Below are positions 28,153 through 36,760 of a stretch of DNA of 46,785 bases, in pieces. The position numbers and the translations under genes are program-made. The notes under the pieces are model-generated. The model had not been told where the DNA came from. It made no database searches and was given only the letters and a program-made list of their open reading frames with translations. Every line of letters begins with the position of its first letter. Position 1 is the first letter of the stretch. Source of the stretch: a virus; IMG/VR virus record IMGVR_UViG_3300030503_000267, positions 1 through 46,785 of that record; one strand, written 5' to 3'.

Positions 28153-29112
28153 ATGGGCCTCATCAACGAATCAGCCTCGGCACCTAATGGTCTACAGGCG
28201 GCGCTCGATTCTGGCCTTGAGACGCTATCGAACAACCAGACCGTCGCCTTTACGCAATACACCAAAGTGGTGCTGTCGGAAGATGGCTATGTGTTCTGGG
28301 TCGCCAGTCCGTTAACCCAATCGTTCAAAGGTTCCTTGCACCGCATCACGGATCGTCACCAAGACGACGACCAGACGGTGGCGGCGAACAAGTTCATTTT
28401 CACCGCTGAAGAGGAAGTCACCGCGCTCAATTCGGTGAGTCCCGGCACGATGTGGGTGGGGACATGGGCGATCGATGGCACGTCGTTACAGATCGTCTTT
28501 TCCGATCACGCCTCGTTCTACCAGCAGGCCGATTTGTGGCACTACTCGGGCTACGCAGTCTATCCTGCTCTTGCCTCTCAACTGGTGGCGACGGAAGCGG
28601 ATTTACCCGTTGAGCCGATTGTCTCCAACAGCCTGCCGATATGGCTGGCGCAGAATACGTTCGCCCCGGTCTACCCATCGTTTCTGGTGCCGGACAATGT
28701 GATGCCGCCTTACATCGTGGTGCATATCGAGCCAAGCAACACCGTGGCTTTCGGATCGTTTCCGATTGACCAATGGCCCGGTACACCGACGTACACGCCG
28801 GGATCGCCACAGCTTTACGAGCTTCCGATCTCGCAGCTCATGCGCGATACCGTGAAGTTCATTATTTACGGATTCAACAACCAACTCGCCCTTCAGTTCA
28901 TGCGATCGCTGATGGAGGTTTCCATCGGCTCACCGGAACTGTTTGGTTTTTGCAGTGACGTGGTGATGCGTGATGAAAAACGCACCCAAGTGGAAATCGC
29001 CGCACTGGCGATGAAGAAAACCCTCACGTTCCAAGCGTCGTACTACCAAGGCACCGCCGATGCCATCGCCCGACGCCTCATTCTCTCGGCATCCATCACC
29101 ATCACCCCGTAG
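28153..29112 (+). CDS. Structural protein of the neck/tail junction, 319 aa
   Basis: The 319-aa product is beta-rich and contains no enzyme motif. It starts one base after the upstream stop. The order connector, neck, this gene, small protein, sheath is conserved in comparable myoviruses as far as I can recall, so a tail terminator or completion role is likely. The C-terminus ends with FQASYYQGTADAIARRLI. Confidence 0.6.
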   Translation: MGLINESASAPNGLQAALDSGLETLSNNQTVAFTQYTKVVLSEDGYVFWVASPLTQSFKGSLHRITDRHQDDDQTVAANKFIFTAEEEVTALNSVSPGTMWVGTWAIDGTSLQIVFSDHASFYQQADLWHYSGYAVYPALASQLVATEADLPVEPIVSNSLPIWLAQNTFAPVYPSFLVPDNVMPPYIVVHIEPSNTVAFGSFPIDQWPGTPTYTPGSPQLYELPISQLMRDTVKFIIYGFNNQLALQFMRSLMEVSIGSPELFGFCSDVVMRDEKRTQVEIAALAMKKTLTFQASYYQGTADAIARRLILSASITITP

Positions 29113-29123
29113 GAGCTTTCACC

Positions 29124-29414
29124 ATGCCTCAGAATCCACTGACCCCGCGCGCGGGTGGTAATGCCAGCGCCCTGAACATCACTGCCGCCACGGTCGTCAA
29201 GGCCGCACCGGGCACCGTCTTTACCGTCACCGTCAATACCGCTGGTGCCGCTGGCTCCATTCACGACTGCCTGACCACTGGCGCTGCCGCCGCATCCAAT
29301 CTGGTGTTCAACATCCCTGCCGTTGCGGGCGTGTATTCGCTGACCTTCCCGTGTTTCGTGGGCATTGTCGTTAGCCCCGGTGCTGCCCAGGTCGTTTCGG
29401 TCGCTTACGCGTAA
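29124..29414 (+). CDS. Small beta-rich virion protein, 96 aa
   Basis: Thr/Ala/Val-rich strands (LNITAATVVKAAPGTVFTVTV and IVVSPGAAQVVSVAYA) suggest a small beta sandwich. An AGGAG site lies before ATG 29124. It may decorate the head or sheath; no family is certain. Confidence 0.6.
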   Translation: MPQNPLTPRAGGNASALNITAATVVKAAPGTVFTVTVNTAGAAGSIHDCLTTGAAAASNLVFNIPAVAGVYSLTFPCFVGIVVSPGAAQVVSVAYA

Positions 29415-29443
29415 TCCTTCACCTCTACCACGGAGCCGCCCCC

Positions 29444-30769
29444 ATGGCGCAGACCCTTACACCGACCATCGTTACGGTCAATACGACCGTGACGCGAGCG
29501 CCTGTGCCATCTCAGCTACAGCAGAGTGGTGCGGCGATTTCCACCGGAGGTACAACCCTGACTGCCGGTCATTGGCAGTACGTCGGCACCCCCGCTGACC
29601 TGACGCCGATTCTTGCCGCGCCTCTGGCCTTGGCGACCCTGGCATGGTCATCCGGCACTGTCACGGCAACCGCTGTGGCTGCGCTGGAATACACCACCGG
29701 AGAGACATTCCTTACCACGATTGCCGGTGCGTTGCCTGCTGGCTACAACGGTACCTACACGGCGACCGTCACGGGTGCGGATACCTTCACCTTCACGCTG
29801 ACCACCAATCCCGGTTCGGAAACGTCACCCGGCACGTACACCCCGCCCGGATCGGCGTTTGTGTCCGACGTGGCAACCACGTTTTCGGCACAAGGCCAGT
29901 CGGTCGGTTTCTATGTGCTGGAACTGGGTCCGGTCACGACCAATGCGGCAGGCATTGCCGCGTTTCAGACGTGGATCACGGCCAACACCACGCCGCAGCA
30001 GTTCTATGCCTATCTGCTGCCGAAATCGTGGGACACCACCGAATCGACGGAAATCAACACGCTAGCGGCGAACTACGAAAGTGCATCGGGTCAGACGTAC
30101 TTTTTCGTCACCACCACAGCAGGCAACCTTGCCGCCTATACGGCTAACAAGGCGGTTTTCGCCCTCGTACCCAGCCCGACAGCAGCCAGCACGGAAGTTC
30201 AGGCAGCAGCAGCATTCTACCAGTGGCTTGTCAATAACCCTGGCGCGTCCAACCAGCTCGCTCCGATGCAGTACCGCTATGTCTATGGCGTGACGCCGTG
30301 GGCGCAGATGGGCAACCAGACCACGATCAACGGCATTTTGTCGGCCTACGGCAACGTCATCATCACGGGTGCGGAGGGCGGTATTTCCACATCCTGCCTG
30401 TTCAAAGGCACGACGATGGACGGCCAGCAGTCGGCAGCGTGGTACGGCTTGGACTGGTTTCGCATCAACGCGCACCAGCAGCTTGCCGCCGCGATCATCA
30501 ACGGGTCCAACACCAATCCCCCCTTGTTGTACGACCAGTCGGGCATCAACGCCCTTCAGGCCGTCGCGCAGAACGTGGGCAATAGCGCGGTGACATTCGG
30601 TTGTGCGAATAGCGTGATCGTCAATGCCGTGGACTTCGTGACCTACACCACGCAGAACCCTGACGACTATGCGGCCGGCATCTATAACGGCCTGTCTGCC
30701 ACGTTGGTAACGCAGAACGGATTCCTGACCATTACGTTCAATTTGACCGCCACTTTCTTTGCCCCTTGA
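29444..30769 (+). CDS. Tail sheath protein with inserted beta-domain
   Basis: The 441-aa protein forms the contractile sheath. The core has ATTFSAQGQSVGFYVLELG, the helical middle with TYFFVTTTAGN and the C-terminal DYAAGIYNGLSATLVTQNGF, which fits the sheath subunit family. Residues about 58-134 are an added beta-domain (LAWSSGTVTATAV, PAGYNGTYTATV and NPGSETSPGTYT) that should project outwards. The same domain type appears in the connector candidate at 27037 and in weaker form in the baseplate J protein. This gene establishes that the phage has a contractile tail. Confidence 0.85.
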   Translation: MAQTLTPTIVTVNTTVTRAPVPSQLQQSGAAISTGGTTLTAGHWQYVGTPADLTPILAAPLALATLAWSSGTVTATAVAALEYTTGETFLTTIAGALPAGYNGTYTATVTGADTFTFTLTTNPGSETSPGTYTPPGSAFVSDVATTFSAQGQSVGFYVLELGPVTTNAAGIAAFQTWITANTTPQQFYAYLLPKSWDTTESTEINTLAANYESASGQTYFFVTTTAGNLAAYTANKAVFALVPSPTAASTEVQAAAAFYQWLVNNPGASNQLAPMQYRYVYGVTPWAQMGNQTTINGILSAYGNVIITGAEGGISTSCLFKGTTMDGQQSAAWYGLDWFRINAHQQLAAAIINGSNTNPPLLYDQSGINALQAVAQNVGNSAVTFGCANSVIVNAVDFVTYTTQNPDDYAAGIYNGLSATLVTQNGFLTITFNLTATFFAP

Positions 30770-30779
30770 GGAATAAACC

Positions 30780-31220
30780 ATGACTGCTTTTGTACCGCAG
30801 GGGACATTGAATCGGCTTCGTTGCTCGATTGTCGTCCCGCAGACGCCTTACCTGAGTATCACCGCGCCCTACATGGGCAAGAGCTTCGCCAAAGTGACGT
30901 TCGGCAGTTCGTTCGGTGAACTTATCCCCACCGCAACGGGCGGCGTGACATCGCCCGAACCTTACGTGATGTCCACCGTGACCGTGGGCTTACTGCGTAC
31001 CCAGTCGCTGTCGTCTAGCTGGCTGGAACAATCCCAGTTGCTTTGCGACATCGGGGCTTTCGTGGTGTATCCCGATTCGTCCAACTTCCCTTTCATGACG
31101 TTCCAGAACGGCATCATCAATGACATTGATCCTGGCGCGTTCGACGGCACCGATCCGGTGTTCAAATTGACACTGAAAGGTATCTTCTACGCCAACTCGA
31201 CGCTTTGGGCGTCTAGCTAA
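30780..31220 (+). CDS. Tail tube protein
   Basis: The 146-aa protein follows the sheath after 10 bp, the usual order sheath-tube. It is beta-rich, with SIVVPQTPYLSITAPYMGKS at the start, FVVYPDSSNFPFMTFQNGII in the middle, and a C-terminal KLTLKGIFYANSTLW. It forms hexameric rings stacked into the inner tube. A hairpin follows the gene. Confidence 0.8.
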   Translation: MTAFVPQGTLNRLRCSIVVPQTPYLSITAPYMGKSFAKVTFGSSFGELIPTATGGVTSPEPYVMSTVTVGLLRTQSLSSSWLEQSQLLCDIGAFVVYPDSSNFPFMTFQNGIINDIDPGAFDGTDPVFKLTLKGIFYANSTLWASS

Positions 31221-31228
31221 CCGTTGAG

Positions 31229-31279
31229 GCTACGGCTAGGCGAAAGCCGAAAGGCGCTTCCCTTGGCGCTTGCCGTAGC
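31229..31279 (+). terminator. Hairpin between tail tube and tail chaperone genes
   Basis: GCTACGGC (31229-31236) pairs perfectly with GCCGTAGC (31272-31279). Inside lie a GGCGAAAGCC mini-hairpin and a direct repeat GGCGCTT. There is no T tract, so it is probably an RNA-stability or attenuation element that lets tube mRNA exceed downstream mRNA. Confidence 0.4.
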
Positions 31280-31307
31280 ATCATTCAAGGGATTGCTTTA
31301 GGGAGCA

Positions 31308-31904
31308 ATGATGAAAATTAACGACCATCTCAATCTGGTGTTTGCGCTTCGTCCTGACGGCCCGACGTGTTATCACGTCCCGATCTCTCGCGAAGTGTTT
31401 GAAGCGAACTACCGCACCATCGCTGGGGCCAAATCGGCCATGATGAGCAAGGGGGCTATGTTCATGGTTTCCTCGGGGCCGCGCATTGCCGCGCTGACGC
31501 TTCGTGACGAGGGCCGCAAGGAAGCCGCCGAGCGCTGGGAATACGACGGTAGCGGTCAGCCTTTGGACGGCGGTGTAAGCGCCTTGATGGCGGAGATTCG
31601 ACGCCTTACCACGATCCTTTGTCCTGCCGCCTCGGGCTGGAACATGCTGCCGGTGGACACGGCCATAGCCAGCGGTGCGATCGATGAGGACGACTGGCGC
31701 GAAGCGGAGAGCCAGATCGTTTTTTTTACCTGCAACTGTGCGCTAGCGACGAAGGCGGAAAAGAAAGCCATCATGCAGGCCACAGCATCGGTCTTGAAGG
31801 GTTCGATCACATCCTTGGCTCCTATGGAGTTCATCGCTTCCTTGCCGACGTTGACGAAGAACGATGCTACCGGAACGAACCTGGCGTCATCGCTTCCTTC
31901 CTGA
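31308..31904 (+). CDS. Tail assembly chaperone, short form (gpG-like)
   Basis: The 198-aa protein lies between tube and tape measure, the canonical place of the gpG/gpGT chaperones. It is helical at the C-terminus (ALATKAEKKAIMQATASVL). ATG 31308 or the next ATG is used, with GGGAGC upstream. At codons 138-140 (GTT TTT TTT) the gene contains eight T residues (31720-31727). A -1 slip there opens a frame that runs to 32023, directly at the tape measure start. The short form would be the main product. Confidence 0.75.
   Translation: MMKINDHLNLVFALRPDGPTCYHVPISREVFEANYRTIAGAKSAMMSKGAMFMVSSGPRIAALTLRDEGRKEAAERWEYDGSGQPLDGGVSALMAEIRRLTTILCPAASGWNMLPVDTAIASGAIDEDDWREAESQIVFFTCNCALATKAEKKAIMQATASVLKGSITSLAPMEFIASLPTLTKNDATGTNLASSLPS
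31720..31727 (+). promoter_or_regulatory. T8 slippery site for -1 ribosomal frameshifting
   Basis: The run of eight T residues is read as GTT TTT TTT ACC in frame 0, giving the heptamer T TTT TTT where both P- and A-site tRNAs can re-pair after a -1 slip. The new codon is TAC at 31727. No clear stimulatory pseudoknot was worked out downstream. A sequencing indel in the homopolymer is an alternative explanation and should be excluded. Confidence 0.55.
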
Positions 31905-32023
31905 ATGAGCTGGCGACCACACGGTTTTACGAAGCACTTTCCCGTTTTGACTTTCCGCATACCTCGGCGCGCGCGTACCGCGAGCGTCACATCCATGATT
32001 TACTGAAAGGACTTCGCGGGTAA
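31727..32023 (+). CDS. Tail assembly chaperone, frameshift extension (gpT-like)
   Basis: This -1 frame stays open for 98 codons from the T8 site to TAA 32021-32023, and has no ATG, so it can be expressed only as a fusion to the first 140 codons of the gpG-like gene (total 238 aa). Beyond 31904, where frame 0 has stopped, it encodes ATTRFYEALSRFDF and ends AYRERHIHDLLKGLRG, in a region that otherwise would have no gene. Its stop overlaps the tape measure start (TAATG). In lambda, gpGT made by -1 slippage recruits tape measure and tube. Confidence 0.6.
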   Translation, partial: YLQLCASDEGGKESHHAGHSIGLEGFDHILGSYGVHRFLADVDEERCYRNEPGVIASFLNELATTRFYEALSRFDFPHTSARAYRERHIHDLLKGLRG

Positions 32024-33837
32024 TGGCAACAAAATCCGTCATTGAAATTGAAGTCTCGGACGCGCAGTTCAAAGACTTTTTTCAGCTTTTTGAGTCGTAC
32101 AAAGAAAAGCTGGAAGGCATGCCCGATGACTGGAAAAAGGTCAACGATGCTGCCAGTGAGGGCACGGAAGCTTTTGCAGCCACAGCAGGCGCAGTGCTTG
32201 CCACACTGGCAGAGGCGGCAGGCCATGCCAGTGCGCTGACCAAGAATCTGCGGGAAGCAGCGGATGCGCAAAAAGAGTTTGGTTCCGCCTCGCATACGGG
32301 AGCAAATAACCTCAAAAGCATGGCGAAAGATGCTAAAGCGTTAGGCGAATCCATCTTCGGCATCGGCAAGTTTCTGTTCAAGCTTGGCGCTATCGGCGTC
32401 GGTGCAGTGGCGGGAAGCTTTTTTGGCATTGATGCATTAGCGAATAGCGCGGTCGCGAACCAGCGAGCTGGTCGCAGCCTAGGAATGACGACGGGGCAAA
32501 CCCGTGCGTTCAATAACGATCTTGCTGAAAGGTATATCGACCAAGGCACGCTATCAAACGTTGCTGACGCGCAGAACAGCTATGTGGGGCGTGTCTGGCT
32601 GGCCCGCGCGACGGGCATGTCCCAAAGTGCCGTGCAGAGTACCGATGCCGGTTCCCTTGCCGCTCAGCTCGCCATTAAGGCGCATGACTGGTGGGCATCC
32701 ACGCCAGAGTCTCAGCATACCGACGCCAACCTCATGGCGACCGGTTTCACGCAGTCCGGCATGTCGCTCGCCGATGTTCGTCGTCAGGGCAATACGCCGC
32801 GTGCGGAGCTTGAGTCGGCGTATGCGAATTACCGGAAAGATGCGCCGGGGCTGAGTCAGTCCAATAGCTCGGTGAACGCGTTGTACGATTTCACGCGCAG
32901 CCTGAAGAACGCTGGCGACCATCTGGAAATCGACCTCGCCAACAAGCTGTCGCAGCTCAACAAAAGTGGCGCGCTGTCCAACTTCGTTACCAGTCTTGAA
33001 AAAGACGCTGAAATTCTCATCAATGGCGTCCTCAGTGAAAGCAACCTGAAAGCCATTGAAGGTGGTCTAAAGGAATTCGCTGATTATCTTGGGTCGCCGG
33101 ATTTCCGCGCCGATGTCAAAGGCTTTGCCGATGACCTCGGCAAGCTGGCAAAAATGCTCCACTGGGTTACCGATCCTCTGCCAACAGACGTAACTCATCC
33201 AAAACCAGGCAGCGCATGGGACACAATAGACCAAGTTGGTGATGATGTTTGGGATGGAATGAAGCATGTTGGTTCAGTGCTTTGGAGTCCAGTGAAGCAC
33301 GCAAAAGCTTTGCTAAACGAATCGCCTCATCCCGGAAACAATCCCGGCAACCTTCGTTCGGCAGCGGGCGTTCCTACGGTTAATGGGTTTGCCAACTTTC
33401 AAAGCCAGCAAGACGGCTACGCGGCTATGGCGGCGCTTCTCGGTAGTTACCCAGCAAAGCATCATGCCGATACGATCGCCAGTGTCATCAATACTTGGGC
33501 GCCCCCTTCAGACCATAACGATACCGCTGCCTATATTGCCGACGTATCCAAATGGACAGGATTTGCACCGAACCAGAAATTAAACCTGTCCAACGCGGAT
33601 ACCATTGCAAAATTGATGTCGGCGATGGTTAGGCAGGAACACGGATGGAAAGTATCGCCAGAACAGATCAAGTCGGATATTGCGCAGGCACATTGGAAAA
33701 CACCGGGCGGAAGCAGCGATGATGTCAAAAACCTGATGCGTCAGATTGCATCGCAGCAACAGAAGCCGGTGAATATTTCCGTGACCAACAAGTCCGGCAC
33801 CAACGTAGCCGTATCCGCTAACGCAGGTTCGATATGA
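32023..33837 (+). CDS. Tape measure protein with C-terminal muralytic-like domain
   Basis: The 604-aa protein has an N-terminal coiled coil (1-100), a hydrophobic segment at 111-137, a long helical middle, and from residue about 437 a compact domain starting PGNNPGNLRS, with WAPPSDHNDTAAYIADV and LMSAMVRQEHG. The last pattern is that of virion-associated lysozyme-like domains of phage tails. It probably sets tail length and cuts peptidoglycan during DNA entry. It is short for a tape measure, predicting a short tail. An Asn/Ser-rich end follows. Confidence 0.8.
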   Translation: MATKSVIEIEVSDAQFKDFFQLFESYKEKLEGMPDDWKKVNDAASEGTEAFAATAGAVLATLAEAAGHASALTKNLREAADAQKEFGSASHTGANNLKSMAKDAKALGESIFGIGKFLFKLGAIGVGAVAGSFFGIDALANSAVANQRAGRSLGMTTGQTRAFNNDLAERYIDQGTLSNVADAQNSYVGRVWLARATGMSQSAVQSTDAGSLAAQLAIKAHDWWASTPESQHTDANLMATGFTQSGMSLADVRRQGNTPRAELESAYANYRKDAPGLSQSNSSVNALYDFTRSLKNAGDHLEIDLANKLSQLNKSGALSNFVTSLEKDAEILINGVLSESNLKAIEGGLKEFADYLGSPDFRADVKGFADDLGKLAKMLHWVTDPLPTDVTHPKPGSAWDTIDQVGDDVWDGMKHVGSVLWSPVKHAKALLNESPHPGNNPGNLRSAAGVPTVNGFANFQSQQDGYAAMAALLGSYPAKHHADTIASVINTWAPPSDHNDTAAYIADVSKWTGFAPNQKLNLSNADTIAKLMSAMVRQEHGWKVSPEQIKSDIAQAHWKTPGGSSDDVKNLMRQIASQQQKPVNISVTNKSGTNVAVSANAGSI

Positions 33838-34577
33838 GTTCGCTCGGATCCATCGTTTCGGAAGCGCTATCGTCGGGTCTTGTACCCACGGGCGTGTCCG
33901 ATTACGACATGTCCTACCAGATCTCGCCGATTATCCTTGTCGGTGGTATTGCGGCAAACGCAGCTGGCGGGCAGATGCCGATCATCTCACTCTTTGGTCA
34001 ATCCACGGCGTTCAACGGCACGGCGTCGATTCTCGGCGGACTGGATAACTTCCTGGCCCGGTACCTCGTCATTCCTGGCGGGCAATTGATTTCCAACGCC
34101 ATCGGCACTTACCCTTTTGCCAATCAGCAGGTCGCGGCAAACGCCATCATCCAAAACCCGCTCAACGTGTCGGTGATGATGATTGCGCCCGTTCGTGATG
34201 CTGGCGGCATGACCGCCAAGCTGCCCAACTTCACATCGCTGCAAAACTCTCTGCAAGCGCATAACAACGCGGGCGGGACGTACAACGTGGCTACCCCTGC
34301 CTTCATCTATACGAATTGCCTGCTGACCTCCATACAGGACGTGACATCGGGCGAGACGAAACAGAAGCAGATCATGTTTCAGTGGGATTTTGTGCAGCCT
34401 CTTATTAGCCAGCAGGCGGCAACATCGGCCTACAATACGTTCATGGGTAAAGTCGCATCCGGTCAGCAGTTGAACCCTAATCAGTTACCCACAGTTGGTC
34501 CTGCGGGCGGCGTATCGCAAGGAGCCGCACCGTCCAATAGTTCCGGTTCCGTCATCACGTACCCGAACAGCCCATGA
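33834..34577 (+). CDS. Tail/baseplate protein, 247 aa
   Basis: The start overlaps the tape measure stop (ATGA). After a helical start the protein is beta-rich (YQISPIILVGGIAANAAGG), with NVSVMMIAPVRDAGG and VATPAFIYTNCLLTSIQDV in the middle, and a Gln/Pro/Ser-rich C-terminus. Its place directly behind the tape measure and before the baseplate plug fits a hub-adaptor protein of small myoviruses; no stronger evidence. Confidence 0.65.
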   Translation: MSSLGSIVSEALSSGLVPTGVSDYDMSYQISPIILVGGIAANAAGGQMPIISLFGQSTAFNGTASILGGLDNFLARYLVIPGGQLISNAIGTYPFANQQVAANAIIQNPLNVSVMMIAPVRDAGGMTAKLPNFTSLQNSLQAHNNAGGTYNVATPAFIYTNCLLTSIQDVTSGETKQKQIMFQWDFVQPLISQQAATSAYNTFMGKVASGQQLNPNQLPTVGPAGGVSQGAAPSNSSGSVITYPNSP

Positions 34578-34846
34578 TCATTCCGTTCAACATCAACACC
34601 AACAGCAACCCGCCTTTTTCGGCGCAGATGACGCTGGATGGTGTGAGTTATACCGCATCGGCTACATGGAACATCGCCGGTCAACGCTGGTTTCTCACGT
34701 TGACGGATCAAAGCGGCAACGCGTTGTGGTCGGGCGGTCTGGTGGGTTCACCGCTGGGATATGACATCCCTCTCGCACCTGGCATTTTCAGCACGTCCAC
34801 ACTGATTTATCGCGCCGATACGGGCAATTTTGAAGTGACGCCGTAA
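34574..34846 (+). CDS. Baseplate plug-like protein, 90 aa
   Basis: The 90-aa beta-rich product has the order of the phage baseplate plug family: a short hydrophobic start, QMTLDGVSYTASATWNIAGQRWFLTLTDQSGN and then a Pro/Leu segment ending LIYRADTGNFEVTP. It is thought to close the centre of the hub. ATGA and TAATG junctions tie it to both neighbours. Confidence 0.75.
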   Translation: MIIPFNINTNSNPPFSAQMTLDGVSYTASATWNIAGQRWFLTLTDQSGNALWSGGLVGSPLGYDIPLAPGIFSTSTLIYRADTGNFEVTP

Positions 34847-35808
34847 TGGGTCGTTATTACGACATCACGATCACACCGGCAACAGGCGGTTCACCGTCGC
34901 GCATTTTCAGTTCCTACCCGAACGGACAGTACGATCCTGGCGCGCTTAATATCGAATTTGACATGCCCGTGTTGCCTAACGGTACGCCATCCGGCGGTCA
35001 ATCCATCACGATTGAAGGAATACCCTTACAAGACTTGAATCAAGCCAATCAATACGCCGGAATGAATCTGGTGATGAAGGGCGGTATGATGCCGGGTTTT
35101 CCTTTGGTCAATCCGAAGCAAGCCGGCGTATTGATTACCGGAATCATTTTTCAGTCGTTCGGTAACTGGACGGGAACCGAGATGACGCTGGATTTTGTCA
35201 TCCTTCCTTCCACGTTCACTAACGATAATCCCGGTAACTTCGTTCTTAACTGGAAACAGGGCGACGAACTTTCTGTGGCTTTGAAGCAAACGTTATCCGT
35301 CGCTTACCCAAGCATGCCCATCAACATCCATATCAAAAATGGGCTAGTCAACGCATACGATTACACGCATTTCTGCCCTACGCTGGATCAGTTAGGCCAA
35401 GTCGTCGGCGATTTTACGGAAGATACGTTCAAGAATCGGGTCAACATAGCGATTCAAGCGGGGCAGATCACGGTCTATGACAGTTCCTACAAACCCGGCC
35501 CGATACAACTCAATTTCAACGATTTTGTGGGTCAGCCCACATGGATTAACCCGCAGATCATTCAGGTAAAAACGGTGATGCGTGCTGATTTGCAGATAGG
35601 GTCTATTGTCACGATGCCCCAAGGCTTGCAGAACGCGCCGGGTATCATTACGGCAACAAGTTCTTCTTTGCCATCAAGCATCAAATACCAAAGTTCTTTC
35701 ACAGGAACGTTCACGGTCAATGAAATAAGGCATATCGGTAACTTCCGATCTTCCGATAGCGGGAGCTGGTGCAGCATTTTCAATATGTCGGCCAATACCA
35801 ATGGCTGA
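34846..35808 (+). CDS. Baseplate hub protein (gpD-like)
   Basis: The 320-aa protein resembles hub proteins of small myoviruses: N-terminal beta barrel (ALNIEFDMPVLP and SITIEGIPLQDLNQANQYAG), a FVLNWKQGDELSVALKQTLS segment and a C-terminal barrel with GSIVTMPQGLQNA. It should bind the spike protein encoded next. The end overlaps the spike gene by 8 bp. Confidence 0.75.
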   Translation: MGRYYDITITPATGGSPSRIFSSYPNGQYDPGALNIEFDMPVLPNGTPSGGQSITIEGIPLQDLNQANQYAGMNLVMKGGMMPGFPLVNPKQAGVLITGIIFQSFGNWTGTEMTLDFVILPSTFTNDNPGNFVLNWKQGDELSVALKQTLSVAYPSMPINIHIKNGLVNAYDYTHFCPTLDQLGQVVGDFTEDTFKNRVNIAIQAGQITVYDSSYKPGPIQLNFNDFVGQPTWINPQIIQVKTVMRADLQIGSIVTMPQGLQNAPGIITATSSSLPSSIKYQSSFTGTFTVNEIRHIGNFRSSDSGSWCSIFNMSANTNG

Positions 35809-36397
35809 CAATTTCGACAAGAACTGGCTACAAAAAACCAGCAACAAGCAAGCGATTACGCGCGCGACTCAGGCGATCCAAAATACCGGGAGAGCCTTAC
35901 CGTGCCGCGTAGAAGCCGTGAACGGGGCAATTGTCACCGTCTCGTTTGAAGTACTTTCAAATTACACCCTACCCCACATCACGATTCCCAAGGCCGAAAG
36001 CCCGTGGATCAGGATGCCGACACAGGTTGGTGATTTTGGCATCACCATGCCCGCCGATGCGTATCTTGGCGGTATCTCCGGGTTAGGTGGCGGTGTGGCG
36101 TCACTGACCAAGCAAGGCAACTTGTCTGCCTTGGTGTTCGTTCCGGTGAGTAACAAGTCATCGGGACCGATCAACCCCAACCAGGCGCAGATCAGTGGTC
36201 CGCAAGGGGCCATAATTCAGACAGAAGATGGAACCTCAAAGCTGGAAGTGACAAACAGCGGGATCATTTTGACCTATGGTGGAAAAGTCGTATCGCTGAC
36301 CTCGGCAGGTTTCACGATAGACGGCATCCTGTTTGAAAACCATTTACACAGTTTGGTAGAGACAGGCACCAGCGATTCCGGTCCGCCCGTTCCATAA
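35801..36397 (+). CDS. Baseplate spike protein (gpV/Gp138-like)
   Basis: The 198-aa protein has an N-terminal OB-like domain (PCRVEAVNGAIVTVSFEV), a Gly-rich middle and a beta-helix with repeated short strands (SKLEVTNSGIILTYGGKVVSL). Near the end ENHLHSLVETGTSDSG shows the H-x-H motif that binds iron at the tip of spikes such as P2 gpV. It would pierce the outer membrane on contraction. The TAA stop at 36395 is in the same frame as the next gene. Confidence 0.8.
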   Translation: MADNFDKNWLQKTSNKQAITRATQAIQNTGRALPCRVEAVNGAIVTVSFEVLSNYTLPHITIPKAESPWIRMPTQVGDFGITMPADAYLGGISGLGGGVASLTKQGNLSALVFVPVSNKSSGPINPNQAQISGPQGAIIQTEDGTSKLEVTNSGIILTYGGKVVSLTSAGFTIDGILFENHLHSLVETGTSDSGPPVP

Positions 36398-36412
36398 CAA
36401 GGAGAACGTGTC

Positions 36413-36760
36413 ATCAGAACTTACGGGCGCGTCACCAACCCCGATGGAAGCCGCTCGTGGGTGGAAGTTTCCACGGACGCTAACGGTTATTCCGAGAATG
36501 TGTATCTGACCACACTGGCTCAGGTGTTCAAATTGAACCTTGGCGAGAGTCCGTTCTATTCCAACTACGGCATTCCGCAGTATCAGACCATTCAAACGCA
36601 AGTCATGCCGGACTACTACGCCATGATGACGCAAACGCAATTCGCACCCTACTTCGCCAGCCTGACTATTAGCCGCGTGCAGAGTTCTTCCGCACCGGTT
36701 TACAACGTCAATGCCGTGACCTTCAGCGGGTCGATTCTCAATGAGGTTATCGCCACATGA
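36413..36760 (+). CDS. Baseplate wedge protein (gp25/gpW-like), apparent ATC start
   Basis: The 115-aa frame contains TDANGYSENVYLTTLAQVFKL and LGESPFYSNYGIP, which match the gp25-like wedge group. The only ATG/GTG/TTG after the in-frame TAA at 36395 is GTG 36461, which lacks a good ribosome site and would remove RTYGRVTNPDGSRSW, residues that look like part of the family. AAGGAG (36399-36404) lies 8 bases before ATC 36413, so AUC may be the start codon. A base error (ATG to ATC) is the alternative. The stop overlaps the next ATG. Confidence 0.6.
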   Translation: MRTYGRVTNPDGSRSWVEVSTDANGYSENVYLTTLAQVFKLNLGESPFYSNYGIPQYQTIQTQVMPDYYAMMTQTQFAPYFASLTISRVQSSSAPVYNVNAVTFSGSILNEVIAT

